DNA from: Bacillota bacterium
GTDB lineage: Bacteria; Bacillota; Clostridia; Peptostreptococcales; Anaerovoracaceae
NCBI GenBank assembly: GCA_025361765.1
Contig: JANYJS010000087.1
Coordinates: 1-59,180 of the forward strand
Direction of reading: 5' to 3'
DNA: 59,180 bases
The notes beneath the pieces were generated by a model, which had not been told where the DNA came from, did not search any database, and saw only the letters and a program-made list of their open reading frames with translations. Both the position numbers and the translations under genes were made by a program. Positions 14,793 through 23,469 of the stretch are shown here, piece by piece; within the stretch, counting starts at the first letter, position 1; the number at the start of each line of letters is the position of its first letter.

Positions 14793-16260
14793 TCAGTCCA
14801 CCGGATTTCTCAATACGTCTCAAAACCTCCGTGACAATGGAGGCTACCTGATCATTGGTTACCGGAACAACGCTTTTCTTAACTTCATTTGCCGGCTGAG
14901 CCTGGGTAACATCCTTGATGCCATAGGCAATCCTCTTGATGTTAATCAGGTGCATAGGAGTCACGTTATCCGAAGTGCTGCTGCCGCCCCAAGTTCCGCT
15001 TCCTAAGGTAAAGGAAGGGGCTAATGCTGTGCTGGCGCCAACGCCGCCCTGGCTAGAGGGGGAATTGACGAGAATTCTGAAAACCGGCTTGGTCGCGAAC
15101 TTCAGAACCATTTCTCTGTCTTCGGTATGAATCGAAATGCTGTGACCGATTCCGCCATTGTTCAGAAGCTTGATGCAAAGATCGCAGGCTTCTTTCCAAT
15201 CGTTGACTGCATAAAAAGCAAGCACTGTTGTGAGCTTTTCATAAGATAATGGATACTCTTTGCCAACGCCCTTCTGTTCGCCAATCAGCACCGTCGTTCC
15301 TTCAGGAATTGTAATGCCGGTTTTGCGGGCAATCTCCTGAGGGCTTCTGCCCATCAGCTGGGCATTCATAGCAAGGCTACTGGTAAACAAGGCCTTGGCA
15401 ACGATTGCCGTTTCTTCAGGGCTCATAAAATAAGCGCCTTGCTTTTTGAACTCAGCTATTATTTTATCTTTATTGCATGCTTCAGCAATGACCGACTGTT
15501 CTGAAGCACAGATGGTGCCATTGTCAAAGGTCTTGCTGGCGATAATGTTTCTGACGGCTTTTTCGATGTCCGCGGTTCTCTCAATATAGGCCGGTACGTT
15601 GCCGGGTCCGACGCCTAAAGCTGGTTTTCCGGAGCTATAAGAAGACTTCACCATGGCGGATCCTCCGGTTGCTATGATCAGCGCAATTTCAGGCGCATGC
15701 ATCAAGGCATCCGTTCCTTCCATTGAAGGCTTTGACATACAGCAGATGATCCCCTCTGGGGCACCAGCCGACACTGCGGCTTCATGCATGAGTCTTGCCG
15801 CTTCCATAGAACAGTTCAAAGCGGAGGGATGGGGGGAGAAAACGATGCCGTTTCTTGCCTTCAGTGCGATGATCGACTTGAATATAATTGTCGATGTCGG
15901 GTTCGTGGATGGAATGATGCCCATCAGAACGCCCATAGGTTCAGCAATCTCAATAAGCTTTTTTTCTGTATCTTCTCTGATGATACCTACAGTTTTCATG
16001 TCCTTGATATAATCGTAAAGGACTGTAGATGCGAATTCATTCTTGAAGGTTTTATCTTTGACCTTTCCGAATCCGGTATCCGAAACAGCCATTTCAGCAA
16101 GACGAACCGCATTTTCGGCTCCGCTTTTGACCATGGCTCTAAGGATAACATCTATTTGCTTTTCATTAAATTCGGCAAGGATCACCTGAGCAGCCTTGGC
16201 TTTTCTGGCTAAATTTCTGGCTTCTTGAACCGAAATCAAATCTCTGTCTTCTAAACTCAT
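14785..16260 (-). CDS. eutE: CoA-acylating acetaldehyde dehydrogenase EutE
   Basis: 491 residues, about 25 longer than enteric EutE. It oxidises acetaldehyde to acetyl-CoA with NAD. The catalytic Cys lies in NGTICASEQSVI, with nucleotide-binding IIPSTNPTSTIIFKS and LGVGPGNVPAYIE. The extra C-terminal stretch (VTNDQVASIVTEVLRRIEKS) is an amphipathic helix behind a linker, resembling an encapsulation peptide, but at the C-terminus. GGGAGG lies before the ATG, which overlaps the upstream BMC stop by one base. Confidence 0.95.
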   Translation of the reverse strand: MSLEDRDLISVQEARNLARKAKAAQVILAEFNEKQIDVILRAMVKSGAENAVRLAEMAVSDTGFGKVKDKTFKNEFASTVLYDYIKDMKTVGIIREDTEKKLIEIAEPMGVLMGIIPSTNPTSTIIFKSIIALKARNGIVFSPHPSALNCSMEAARLMHEAAVSAGAPEGIICCMSKPSMEGTDALMHAPEIALIIATGGSAMVKSSYSSGKPALGVGPGNVPAYIERTADIEKAVRNIIASKTFDNGTICASEQSVIAEACNKDKIIAEFKKQGAYFMSPEETAIVAKALFTSSLAMNAQLMGRSPQEIARKTGITIPEGTTVLIGEQKGVGKEYPLSYEKLTTVLAFYAVNDWKEACDLCIKLLNNGGIGHSISIHTEDREMVLKFATKPVFRILVNSPSSQGGVGASTALAPSFTLGSGTWGGSSTSDNVTPMHLINIKRIAYGIKDVTQAQPANEVKKSVVPVTNDQVASIVTEVLRRIEKSGGLNG

Positions 16261-16952
16261 TAGGCCTGCCTCCCTTCATAGTATTTTTCAATTTCTACCA
16301 ATAAGGTTTCCTTATTGGCCTTAGAGATGACTCTGCCAGAAATGGCGAGTCCTTCAAGTTGTCTTGCAAAATGTCTGAGTTCGACAACGGTCATCTTCTT
16401 AAGTGAAGAAAGTTCTGGTTGGTCAAATTTCTGAGTTTTAAGCTTCACCGTCGCTGATGCAGGGGCTTTGGCTGGAGCTGCCACAGTTGATTTCTCGGCT
16501 GCCACAGCTGCTTTAACCGGTTTTTCAGCCTTTGGTGCTACCGCTACTTTAGCCACCGCTACTCTAGAAGTTTCTAAAGCCTCTGTTTCAAACACTTCGA
16601 CTACTTCGACTACTTCATATCGGCCTAAGTCACAATCTTTTTCTTCATAACTGATTGCTGGATTTGATTCGGTTGGTGGCGTTGATTCCGGCAAAATCCC
16701 ATTAATCTCACTGTGAGGTCTTGGAATCACATGAACGGAAATCAGCTCTCCAACGCGTGAAGCCGCAGCCGCTCCAGCATCCGTAGCGGCTTTAACCGCG
16801 CCTACATCACCTTTAACCATAACCGTCACAAGTCCGCCGCCAACAAGGGTTTTGCCTATTAGGTCCACATTTGCTGCTTTGACCATGGCGTCGGCTGCTT
16901 CGATGGCTCCTACCAAACCTTTAGTTTCAATCATTCCCAATGCTTCATTCAT
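16260..16952 (-). CDS. eutK: BMC shell protein with C-terminal extension (EutK/PduK-like)
   Basis: 230 residues. Residues 1-94 are a normal BMC-H domain almost identical to the 94-residue paralogue. About 95-180 is a low-complexity Ala/Val/Lys/Glu-rich linker ([20 protein letters not shown]). About 183-230 is a small helical domain ([16 protein letters not shown] ... [10 protein letters not shown]) that resembles Rho-N/SAP-like nucleic-acid-binding modules. Enteric EutK also ends in a helical DNA-binding-like domain. The protein would tile the shell and display this domain, but its ligand is unknown. Confidence 0.85.
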   Translation of the reverse strand: MNEALGMIETKGLVGAIEAADAMVKAANVDLIGKTLVGGGLVTVMVKGDVGAVKAATDAGAAAASRVGELISVHVIPRPHSEINGILPESTPPTESNPAISYEEKDCDLGRYEVVEVVEVFETEALETSRVAVAKVAVAPKAEKPVKAAVAAEKSTVAAPAKAPASATVKLKTQKFDQPELSSLKKMTVVELRHFARQLEGLAISGRVISKANKETLLVEIEKYYEGRQA

Positions 16953-16964
16953 GATTCTTCACCT

Positions 16965-17651
16965 CTATTTATTGGCTGCTAACTCAGCCCAGTTTGCAGG
17001 GTAAGTCACATAAAAAATCTTGCAGAAATCCGGTGCGCTCCAGACGATATTAGAATCTTTAGGGATAAAGAACACATCGCCCTTCTTCCCTTTGTAGGTT
17101 TTTCCGTTGATGGTGATGTCAAGATGCCCTTCTACAATATAATCAAACTCTTCATAGTTGAGGTTCCAGGCGAAATCCGAATGATCAATGGTCATAAATC
17201 CGGCGCCCATATTGCTCGACTCTCTGATATTGACGATATCCTTCATGCCCACTTTTTCTTTTGGATTTCCTGTGTCAAAGGGCTCGCATTTCACAGTGTC
17301 CGCCTTGACCAGAAGAAGGCCGCCTGCATCTCTTTCTTTGACGAAAGTTTCAGGTGGATTCGCTGGTGCCAATTGGCCTGTGGCTGTCAGCATTTCCCGA
17401 ACGACCCTGACGATCATGTCTATATCTATTGCCCCATCGTCGATTTCGGTGTTTGTCTGTTTGCAAGATGATGACGTCATAACTTTTGGGCTTTTGCACT
17501 CAGTTTGACAAGCGAATTCTATTTTCACGGCATACTCGACGGCCGCATCCTTGGCTGAAGGTGTTATGATATCTCCCTTCTCTACTACGATGACTGTTTG
17601 ACCCTTTGCCGCTGCATCTTTGATTTCTCTGACGCTTATGAGTTTCTTCAA
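16965..17651 (-). CDS. eutQ: EutQ-like cupin protein
   Basis: 228 residues. The N-terminal ~100 residues start KKLISVREIKDAAAKGQTVI. The C-terminal cupin domain (about 130-228) contains MGAGFMTIDHSDFAWNLNYE, YIVEGHLDITINGK and GDVFFIPKDSNIVWSAPDF. EutQ proteins have been linked to acetate kinase-like activity and microcompartment assembly in enterics. I prefer TTG 17651 because AAGGAGG lies 8 bases before it; an upstream ATG at 17672 overlaps that site. It precedes the BMC-extension gene by 12 bases and follows the 16-bp tandem array. Confidence 0.9.
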   Translation of the reverse strand: MKKLISVREIKDAAAKGQTVIVVEKGDIITPSAKDAAVEYAVKIEFACQTECKSPKVMTSSSCKQTNTEIDDGAIDIDMIVRVVREMLTATGQLAPANPPETFVKERDAGGLLLVKADTVKCEPFDTGNPKEKVGMKDIVNIRESSNMGAGFMTIDHSDFAWNLNYEEFDYIVEGHLDITINGKTYKGKKGDVFFIPKDSNIVWSAPDFCKIFYVTYPANWAELAANK

Positions 17652-17730
17652 GTGGATTCCCTCCTTGTCCATTAATTGGTTTCCGATAAATTGGATTTAA
17701 AAATAGAGCTTGGTTTATAGCATAGATTGA

Positions 17731-17794
17731 GTTAAAATATAGCCTGTTTAAAATATAGCTTGTTTAAAATATAGCCTGTTTAAAATATAGCCTG
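17731..17794. repeat. 16-bp tandem repeat, four copies
   Basis: Four units TTTAAAATATAGCCTG (one with CTTG, the first starting GT) at 17731, 17747, 17763 and 17779, with further diverged copies on each side. The array fills the gap between the pduT-like stop (17797) and eutQ. It contains no obvious terminator or promoter and lengthens an otherwise tight operon junction. Confidence 0.85.
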
Positions 17795-17796
17795 TT

Positions 17797-18345
17797 TTAA
17801 AAAATAGCGGAAATTAATTCTTTTGATGGTGATGGTATGACGACTTTTTCAACCAGAAGCCCTTTTTCGATGGCACTATCCGAGCCTGCAGATACCGCTG
17901 CCTGAACTGCCGAAACGTCCCCAGTCATGGTAAAATATGATTTCCCGCCAAGCCCGCTGCCCAGTCTCAAGTCGATTGCGTCCACATTGGCTGCTTTTAA
18001 TGCGGCATCTGCAGCTACAATCATCGTGGCGATGGAAAAAGACTCCAGGATGCCGAGGGCTCTGATATCTGTCAGGGGTGTCGTAGAGGTTATGGCTGGA
18101 AAAACAGCAGGATGGACATTAGCCAAAATAAATTCATCGACTAAGTATTCTCCAGCAATGGCTTTTCCTGACTTTACCGCACTTTCGACGGCCGCCACGT
18201 TGCCATGAACGATAACAAAGTATTTGCCGGGGCAAACAGCTGTTGCTGACAATATTTCCACATCCGCCGCCTTGATCATGGCGTCTGCTGCTTCAAATCC
18301 CTTTGCAATGCTGGTCAATTCCACCATTCCGATTGCAGTTAACAT
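17797..18345 (-). CDS. pduT: Tandem-BMC shell protein, PduT-like
   Basis: 182 residues, two BMC domains in tandem (about 1-90 and 93-182), forming trimeric BMC-T tiles. Domain 1 has MVELTSIAKGFEAADAMIKA and the CPGKY loop. The Cys in this loop matches the residue that binds the central [4Fe-4S] cluster in PduT. Domain 2 has GILESFSIATMIVAADAALK and ends VVIPSPSKEL. AGGAGGGC precedes the ATG. It follows the PduS-like gene by about 15 bases, and PduS and PduT act together in electron transfer across the shell. Confidence 0.93.
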   Translation of the reverse strand: MLTAIGMVELTSIAKGFEAADAMIKAADVEILSATAVCPGKYFVIVHGNVAAVESAVKSGKAIAGEYLVDEFILANVHPAVFPAITSTTPLTDIRALGILESFSIATMIVAADAALKAANVDAIDLRLGSGLGGKSYFTMTGDVSAVQAAVSAGSDSAIEKGLLVEKVVIPSPSKELISAIF

Positions 18346-18359
18346 TGTTTCAGCCCTCC

Positions 18360-19679
18360 TTAACTTTGTATTGTGATAAATTGATCTATTGCTGTGACCT
18401 TACCCGAAATGCTGGCATGAACTCTGGCTCCCAGAGCATTTTCAGGAATTTCTCCGATTAGGTCTCCCTTATTTACCAGCTGGCCCAAGCTCACCACCGG
18501 AATTGCCGGCGCTCCTGTATGTTGCTTTAATGGCATGCGTATTCTATCAGGCGTAAAATACAGGTCTAAAAGCGGAGCAGCCTTGTCATAGACGTTGAGG
18601 CCAAGCTTTTGAATCAATCTTTTTACAGGTACTTTTCTATAGTCTCTTGTTGGTCTTGGTATAAACTCGGTTTTATCCGGTATATATTTTATGCCCTTTT
18701 CCAAAAGGAGGCCTTTGTAAAAGACATTGACCGATTTCGGCGTAATGTTGACGGGGCAGGCATAAAGCTCGCAAAGATTACATTCGCAACATAGAAAAGC
18801 GATTTCCGCCTCTTCAAGATTTTGATATTTATGCACGACTTTACGCATCATTTTATGCGGCTGCATATTATGCCCCAGAAGATATCTCGGGCAAAGGTCC
18901 GTGCACATTCTGCATTGTTCACAAGCCACTCTGGCAATTCTTCTGGCTCTTTCGAGGGGCATGGATTTTCTCTTAATCAGCATATGCTCTTCATCAAGAA
19001 CAATAAGTCCTTTGGTTGTTTTCGTTATAGGATCGTCCAGGTCTCCAATTATTTTTCCCATCATCGGTCCGCCGTCTATAACCTTCACCCCTCTTGTATC
19101 AGTAACGCCGCAGTGATTTAATGCGTCTCTGACTGAAGTGCCGATAGGCAGCTTCAAAGTGACCGGCTTTGATACTTTGCCTGTGATGGTCAAATAGGTA
19201 TCCGTGACCGGAACCTGGGACATGCTGTTATAAATGTTTAACACCGTCTCGGTATTCATGACAACGCAGCCCACTTTAAGTGGAATCCCCATTTCAGGGA
19301 CTACCCTTTTTAAAACTTCATAGACTAAAACCTGTTCATCGCCGGCTGGATAAAAATCCTCCAGAAGCACTACGGTCATACAAGAGTCATCGATGCACTC
19401 ATTGACCCTATCGATGGCTTCTTTATGCTTTCCCTTGATGGCAATAAATGCTTTAGCAGCACCAACGGTTTCCATGACTTTCTTGATGCCAGAAATAATC
19501 TCTGGCGCGTAGGCTTTAATCAGCTGTTGGTCAACGCGAAGAAGAGGTTCGCACTCAGCGCCGTTTAATATGAAATATTCAGCCTTCGCTGCAAGCTTAA
19601 CATGAGTGGGAAATCCCGCTCCTCCAGCACCGACAACTCCGTTTTCTCTGGCAATTCTGACTAAATCCAAAATGATCAC
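18360..19679 (-). CDS. pduS: PduS/RnfC-like flavo-iron-sulfur oxidoreductase
   Basis: 439 residues. The N-terminus GVVGAGGAGFPTHVKL and ILNGAECEPLLRVDQQL are RnfC/PduS signatures for the flavin and NADH site. Two [4Fe-4S] motifs appear at C-x2-C-x2-C-x3-CP (ACEQCRMCTDLCP) and C-x2-C-x4-CP (ECNLCELYACP), about residues 250-315. PduS reduces cobalamin and can hand electrons to PduT. The first start is GTG 19679, but AGGGAG is only a base or two away, so TTG 19670 may be used. Here it probably keeps EutBC/EutT cobalamin reduced or regenerates NAD. Confidence 0.9.
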   Translation of the reverse strand: MIILDLVRIARENGVVGAGGAGFPTHVKLAAKAEYFILNGAECEPLLRVDQQLIKAYAPEIISGIKKVMETVGAAKAFIAIKGKHKEAIDRVNECIDDSCMTVVLLEDFYPAGDEQVLVYEVLKRVVPEMGIPLKVGCVVMNTETVLNIYNSMSQVPVTDTYLTITGKVSKPVTLKLPIGTSVRDALNHCGVTDTRGVKVIDGGPMMGKIIGDLDDPITKTTKGLIVLDEEHMLIKRKSMPLERARRIARVACEQCRMCTDLCPRYLLGHNMQPHKMMRKVVHKYQNLEEAEIAFLCCECNLCELYACPVNITPKSVNVFYKGLLLEKGIKYIPDKTEFIPRPTRDYRKVPVKRLIQKLGLNVYDKAAPLLDLYFTPDRIRMPLKQHTGAPAIPVVSLGQLVNKGDLIGEIPENALGARVHASISGKVTAIDQFITIQS

Positions 19680-19687
19680 TCCCTATA

Positions 19688-19948
19688 CTAAAAATGGCAA
19701 TCCTCGTCTATGATTCCGACTATTACTGAATCCACAGGAATGCTATCCTGACCCAGCATTTTTCTGGCCGAACTGCCTTCGCACAGAATCACTCTCTCTC
19801 CAATGCCAGCGCCGATTGTATCCACGGAAATGACTAGTTTTCCATCGTTAACGCCATCCAACAGTCTCACGACCATGAGTTTCAGTCCAATCAGAGAGTC
19901 CGCTTTTCTTGTAGCCCAAATATTATCAACGACTTGACCTGCTAACAT
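19688..19948 (-). CDS. eutN: Pentameric shell vertex protein EutN/CcmL
   Basis: 86 residues, a BMC-P domain (MLAGQVVDNIWATRKADSL ... VSVDTIGAGIGERVILCEGS) that forms pentamers capping the shell vertices. AAGGAGG lies upstream of the ATG. The pduS-like gene follows after about 8 bases and the divergent BMC gene precedes by about 75 bases with an imperfect repetitive AT-rich spacer. Length is normal (about 85-95). Confidence 0.93.
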   Translation of the reverse strand: MLAGQVVDNIWATRKADSLIGLKLMVVRLLDGVNDGKLVISVDTIGAGIGERVILCEGSSARKMLGQDSIPVDSVIVGIIDEDCHF

Positions 19949-20022
19949 AAGTTCGTCCTCCTTCTTTTATGCTTAAACGTGTCTTTTATTCCTTAACGGT
20001 CCTTTATTCTTTAATATATTTT

Positions 20023-20319
20023 TTACTCTTTGATATACCTCTGCCTGATTGCCTTAATAGCTGCTTCAACCGAAGCCGTATCGCCAAAAACTGCAAGTAG
20101 GGAAAAGTGCTGCGGGCAAAGTCCACGAATTTCTTCTACAAAAACATTCGCCGCTTTTTCGGCGATATCCGCAGCAGTGACCATGTCGATCAATTTACCC
20201 TGAACAAGCCCAACAGTGTCATAACGGCCATACTCTTCCAAAGGCTTCGAAAGAGCTCTTCTTCTATTCAGCATTTCTATGGTTCCGGCAGTCGGAGATT
20301 TTATGATACTGGTATCCAT
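20023..20319 (-). CDS. Divergent BMC-domain protein
   Basis: 98 residues. A ~30-residue N-terminal extension (SPTAGTIEMLNRRRALSK) precedes a BMC-like core (TVGLVQGKLIDMVTAADIAE, KAANVFVEE, AVFGDTASVEAAIKAI). It lacks the usual E-T-x-G-L-V start and the IPRPH end, so it is an outlying shell or shell-associated protein. AGAGGAG lies before the ATG. It lies between eutJ and eutN. It is not EutS, which is encoded separately at 23466. Function is inferred from context only. Confidence 0.7.
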   Translation of the reverse strand: MDTSIIKSPTAGTIEMLNRRRALSKPLEEYGRYDTVGLVQGKLIDMVTAADIAEKAANVFVEEIRGLCPQHFSLLAVFGDTASVEAAIKAIRQRYIKE

Positions 20320-20330
20320 TTCTTTCTCCT

Positions 20331-21185
20331 CTAAATTACTTTACAGTTCATTGCAATCCCTATGGGCGTTACGAAAAAGGGATTGACTGGTTTGAATGTC
20401 GCTATTGAAAGTTCATCGGCGATGATCGCTTCCATGCCTGTCAGGCAGCTGGTCCCACCGACCAGATAAATGTTTGAAACGTCATGGTTTTCTATGTGAT
20501 GCGCGATGATTGATGCGACCTTTTGAACCACCGGTCTCAGAATTGGTCCTAATTCCCGATGCTTTTCACTATCTTTTTTCATGGCCTCGGCTTCTTCAAA
20601 AGGAATTTTATAATTGCCAGCGAGGACCAGACTAAAATGAGTCCCGCCCGTCGCTTCATCCCCCGTATAGATGACTTCACCATCTTTGAATATAGAAATA
20701 CCTGTAGTTCCCCCACCTATGTCCACAACAGCGCCATTTTGAATTCTTAAAACTGCATTGGCAGCCGTTGGCTCGTCCAAAATGTTCGTTACCTCGAATC
20801 CAGCGCTCTCAAGTACATGCTTCACAGCACCATTGTCATTCACGGATGTGCCGGGAGGTATGGCCGCCGCTGCATGGGTCAATTCAAGACCCAGTTTCTC
20901 TTCGATCTCTTTTTTGAGTTCCTTTACGATTCTAACTGCGCCCATATAATCAACAACCAAGCCGTCTCGAACCACGCTGGCATATCTGTAAGCACCGCAA
21001 ACAGGGTTAAATTCTTCATCCAAAACAGAAATGACAATGTAGGCGGTACCCAGGTCCACACCGGTCAGCAGTTTATTGCTGCAGGGTTTTTGGGGTTTCT
21101 CTATAGAAGCCTCAAAGTCCGCAACCAGTTTATTGCAGAACGCAAAGTCCGATTCATCTGTAATTTGCTGTTTACTTTTGACCAT
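20331..21185 (-). CDS. eutJ: EutJ, Hsp70/actin-fold chaperone
   Basis: 284 residues. It shows the ASKHA ATPase features LTGVDLGTAYIVISVLDE, AVVDIGGGTTGISIF and IYLVGGTSCLTGMEAI, plus ILDEPTAANAVLRI. EutJ is thought to be a chaperone of the eut system; its exact role is not established. GGAGGGATT precedes ATG 21185. It overlaps the 3' end of eutT by 14 bases, consistent with coupled translation. Confidence 0.93.
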   Translation of the reverse strand: MVKSKQQITDESDFAFCNKLVADFEASIEKPQKPCSNKLLTGVDLGTAYIVISVLDEEFNPVCGAYRYASVVRDGLVVDYMGAVRIVKELKKEIEEKLGLELTHAAAAIPPGTSVNDNGAVKHVLESAGFEVTNILDEPTAANAVLRIQNGAVVDIGGGTTGISIFKDGEVIYTGDEATGGTHFSLVLAGNYKIPFEEAEAMKKDSEKHRELGPILRPVVQKVASIIAHHIENHDVSNIYLVGGTSCLTGMEAIIADELSIATFKPVNPFFVTPIGIAMNCKVI

Positions 21186-21930
21186 AAATCCCTCCGAGAT
21201 ACTGGCACATCATAATATAAACCACGCTGCTGAGTCTGTTTAGTGCCAGTACAATGTCCTGTCTTTCAGCATTTTCTGTGCCTTCTGGCACAAAAGCCTC
21301 AATACCAGCGATTTCAAGTTCTCTGATTTGACACCTCAATTGATTGAGGCCAGCCATCAGTGGGCCTTGGGCCGGATCCGGCGTAAAATGCCCAATTCCA
21401 TAGTGTTTCTTCGGATGATGAGAGCGTTCTCTTATTTCAGAGTCGCTCCAGCCATTGAAATCCAAAAAGGCTAAAGGCTCATCCATAACATCTGATCTCA
21501 TCATCTTTCTAAAATAAGCAAGTAAGACGCCCAGCTCTTCTGCGATCTTGGCGTCCCCGCCTTTTTCAATAGTAATAATCAGGGATATCAGGCTGGCTTG
21601 AATGGAATCCAGCTTCCCCCTGAATTTGATTCTTTTATGATTCTTAAGAACGAGCACGCCCGCTTTCAGATGAGTAGTCTGTTCAAGCTTTATTGACTCA
21701 CTTGCACAGTTTTTGGCTCCGCATGCTCCCGAACCGGAAAGTTCTGATGCCACTCTTTTATGCTGACTGCCCAATGCTGGCTGACCTGATCCGTCAAGAA
21801 TCATTATTTTTCTTTCATTAAGGAACTCAATGGCAGCCGGAGTCATTCTCGCGGATTGATCCAGTCGATAAGACACAAAGGGCTGCTCCTTAAATAATTC
21901 TCTTAATTCCAATTCGGTGATAATTTTCAA
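21172..21930 (-). CDS. eutT: EutT cobalamin adenosyltransferase
   Basis: 252 residues, normal EutT size. It makes adenosylcobalamin, the cofactor of EutBC, from ATP and cobalamin. The N-terminus has MTPAAIEFLNERKI. The Cys pair in CGAKNCASE (about 69-77) lies where EutT binds its metal. A later segment, ADAKIAEELG-like GGDAKIAEELGVLLAYFRKM followed by FLDFNGWSDSEIRERSHHP, fits the adenosyltransferase core. The start is TTG 21930 with GGTGGGAATAA before it. Confidence 0.88.
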   Translation of the reverse strand: MKIITELELRELFKEQPFVSYRLDQSARMTPAAIEFLNERKIMILDGSGQPALGSQHKRVASELSGSGACGAKNCASESIKLEQTTHLKAGVLVLKNHKRIKFRGKLDSIQASLISLIITIEKGGDAKIAEELGVLLAYFRKMMRSDVMDEPLAFLDFNGWSDSEIRERSHHPKKHYGIGHFTPDPAQGPLMAGLNQLRCQIRELEIAGIEAFVPEGTENAERQDIVLALNRLSSVVYIMMCQYLGGIYGQK

Positions 21931-21961
21931 TTATTCCCACCCCCAAAAGCAGAAGTCCGTT

Positions 21962-22264
21962 CTATTTCCTTGAAGCTACTTCATTGGTCTGTGGAAGAAT
22001 TTTTTCGACGTCGCCATGAGGTCTTGGGATAACATGAACAGACAATAATTCTCCAACTTTGTGGGCCGCTGCTGCTCCTGCGTCCGTTGCTGCTTTAACA
22101 GCGCCTACATCGCCTCTGACCATAACAGTGACAAGTCCGCCGCCTACCAGTTCTTTGCCGACTAAAGTAACGTTAGCTGCTTTTACCATAGCATCTGCTG
22201 CTTCAATTGCTGCTACCAGTCCTTTTGTTTCGATCATGCCTAATGCGATATTTTCATTACTCAT
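21962..22264 (-). CDS. eutM: BMC-H shell protein (EutM/PduA type, second copy)
   Basis: 100 residues with [40 protein letters not shown] and [16 protein letters not shown]. The core is nearly identical to the copies at 13842-14126 and 16260-16952, so three hexamer-forming paralogues sit in one operon. GGAGG precedes the ATG. It is placed between eutL and eutT. Confidence 0.93.
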   Translation of the reverse strand: MSNENIALGMIETKGLVAAIEAADAMVKAANVTLVGKELVGGGLVTVMVRGDVGAVKAATDAGAAAAHKVGELLSVHVIPRPHGDVEKILPQTNEVASRK

Positions 22265-22320
22265 TTTTTATTCCTCCTACTAACTCAGTGGTAATTAATA
22301 TTCTGTTCAATCTGTAATCA

Positions 22321-22974
22321 TTAATATCCTGTTGGATTGTTCGCTACGGACACAACTGCATCTCTGAATGCATCGCAGGCTGCTTTGCAGGCTGATTGGC
22401 TTCCAGTCAGAAGACCTCCGCCAAAGTTGGTTTCGCTTGGCGGGCCGTAAAATGCGGCCATTTTGACATCCGCAGCTTTTAGTGCTGCATCTAAAGCGTA
22501 CATCGCTTCAAGTGGGGGTGCAATGAGGTAGGCTAGCGCTTCGCCTTCGGCGACACCTGCGACTTCAGACAGATAAGATCCTGTTCTTGAAATTGTATGG
22601 GCATAATAGCAAATGGTATCGTCTTCATTGGCGCTGTAGAAGCTTGCGTCGTTTTCCATGAATTCTATCATGGCATTCAGTCCACTTCTCACTTCGGCAG
22701 GATCTGGTCCAGCCATAATTCCTATGAATTCTCCAGCTAATTTAGTGTTCGCATTGGCTGCTCCACCATAAAATGATTTGGCATAAACCACATCGACGCC
22801 CGCTTTTTTGGTCGCCTCGTCCAGTGCCGTGTAGCCAACATCATCGCAATCTGTGGTGATAATGCCGATGCTTTTATGATGGGGCTTCAAATTGAAAGCC
22901 TCTGCCATGCCTGCATCTACATTAGCGATAATTCTGACGCTCAATACGGATGGTGTTAATCGATCATGTATCAT
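22321..22974 (-). CDS. eutL: Trimeric shell protein EutL
   Basis: 217 residues, the usual EutL length, comprising two circularly permuted BMC domains that form a trimer with a gated pore. Typical segments are PSVLSVRIIANVDAGMAEAF, VYAKSFYGGAANANTKLAGE, GEALAYLIAPPLEAMYALDA and FGGGLLTGSQSACKAACDAF. GGGAGG lies before the ATG. It follows eutP closely. Confidence 0.95.
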   Translation of the reverse strand: MIHDRLTPSVLSVRIIANVDAGMAEAFNLKPHHKSIGIITTDCDDVGYTALDEATKKAGVDVVYAKSFYGGAANANTKLAGEFIGIMAGPDPAEVRSGLNAMIEFMENDASFYSANEDDTICYYAHTISRTGSYLSEVAGVAEGEALAYLIAPPLEAMYALDAALKAADVKMAAFYGPPSETNFGGGLLTGSQSACKAACDAFRDAVVSVANNPTGY

Positions 22975-22989
22975 TCACTCGTACCTCCC

Positions 22990-23469
22990 TTAAACTATTA
23001 AATAACTACTATTTTTTTTACTTTTCGGTTCTTTGTCGAACAGAAAAGATTTTAACTCCGCTATTCCTTGACCCGTTTTTGAGGATGTTATAAAAAACGG
23101 CTCTTCAAGTCCCATTTCCTTAAAATTCAGCAGCACCTGAGGGAGATGTTCTAAATCTCCATCCGCCTTGGTTATGATCCCAAGGGTAGGCTTGTTAAAG
23201 CTTCTTGCTATGCCTGGTGGATAGACGCATCTGATCTGGTTAACATCCTGAATAAACAAGATATAGTCAGCTTCTTCGGCAACCGCTATGATGTTTTTAT
23301 ACATAAATGGGTTTTCGATATATTCTCCCGGCGTATCGATGGTGAAGCTGCTATAAGTCAATGTTTGGGTTTTTCTGACCTCTTCGCTGCTGTCAATCAG
23401 GCGGGCTACAAGGGATGACTTTCCTGCTCCAATCCCTCCTACGAGCATCACCTTCGGCTTTGTGCTCAT
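22990..23469 (-). CDS. eutP: EutP/PduV-like small GTPase
   Basis: 159 residues, a Ras-like P-loop GTPase. The P loop is [15 protein letters not shown] (about 10-24), with a DTPGEY G3-like motif and TKAD as the G4 motif. EutP/PduV proteins are associated with compartment positioning or with acetate metabolism in enterics. The start overlaps the eutS stop (ATGA), so translation is coupled. Confidence 0.9.
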   Translation of the reverse strand: MSTKPKVMLVGGIGAGKSSLVARLIDSSEEVRKTQTLTYSSFTIDTPGEYIENPFMYKNIIAVAEEADYILFIQDVNQIRCVYPPGIARSFNKPTLGIITKADGDLEHLPQVLLNFKEMGLEEPFFITSSKTGQGIAELKSFLFDKEPKSKKNSSYLIV

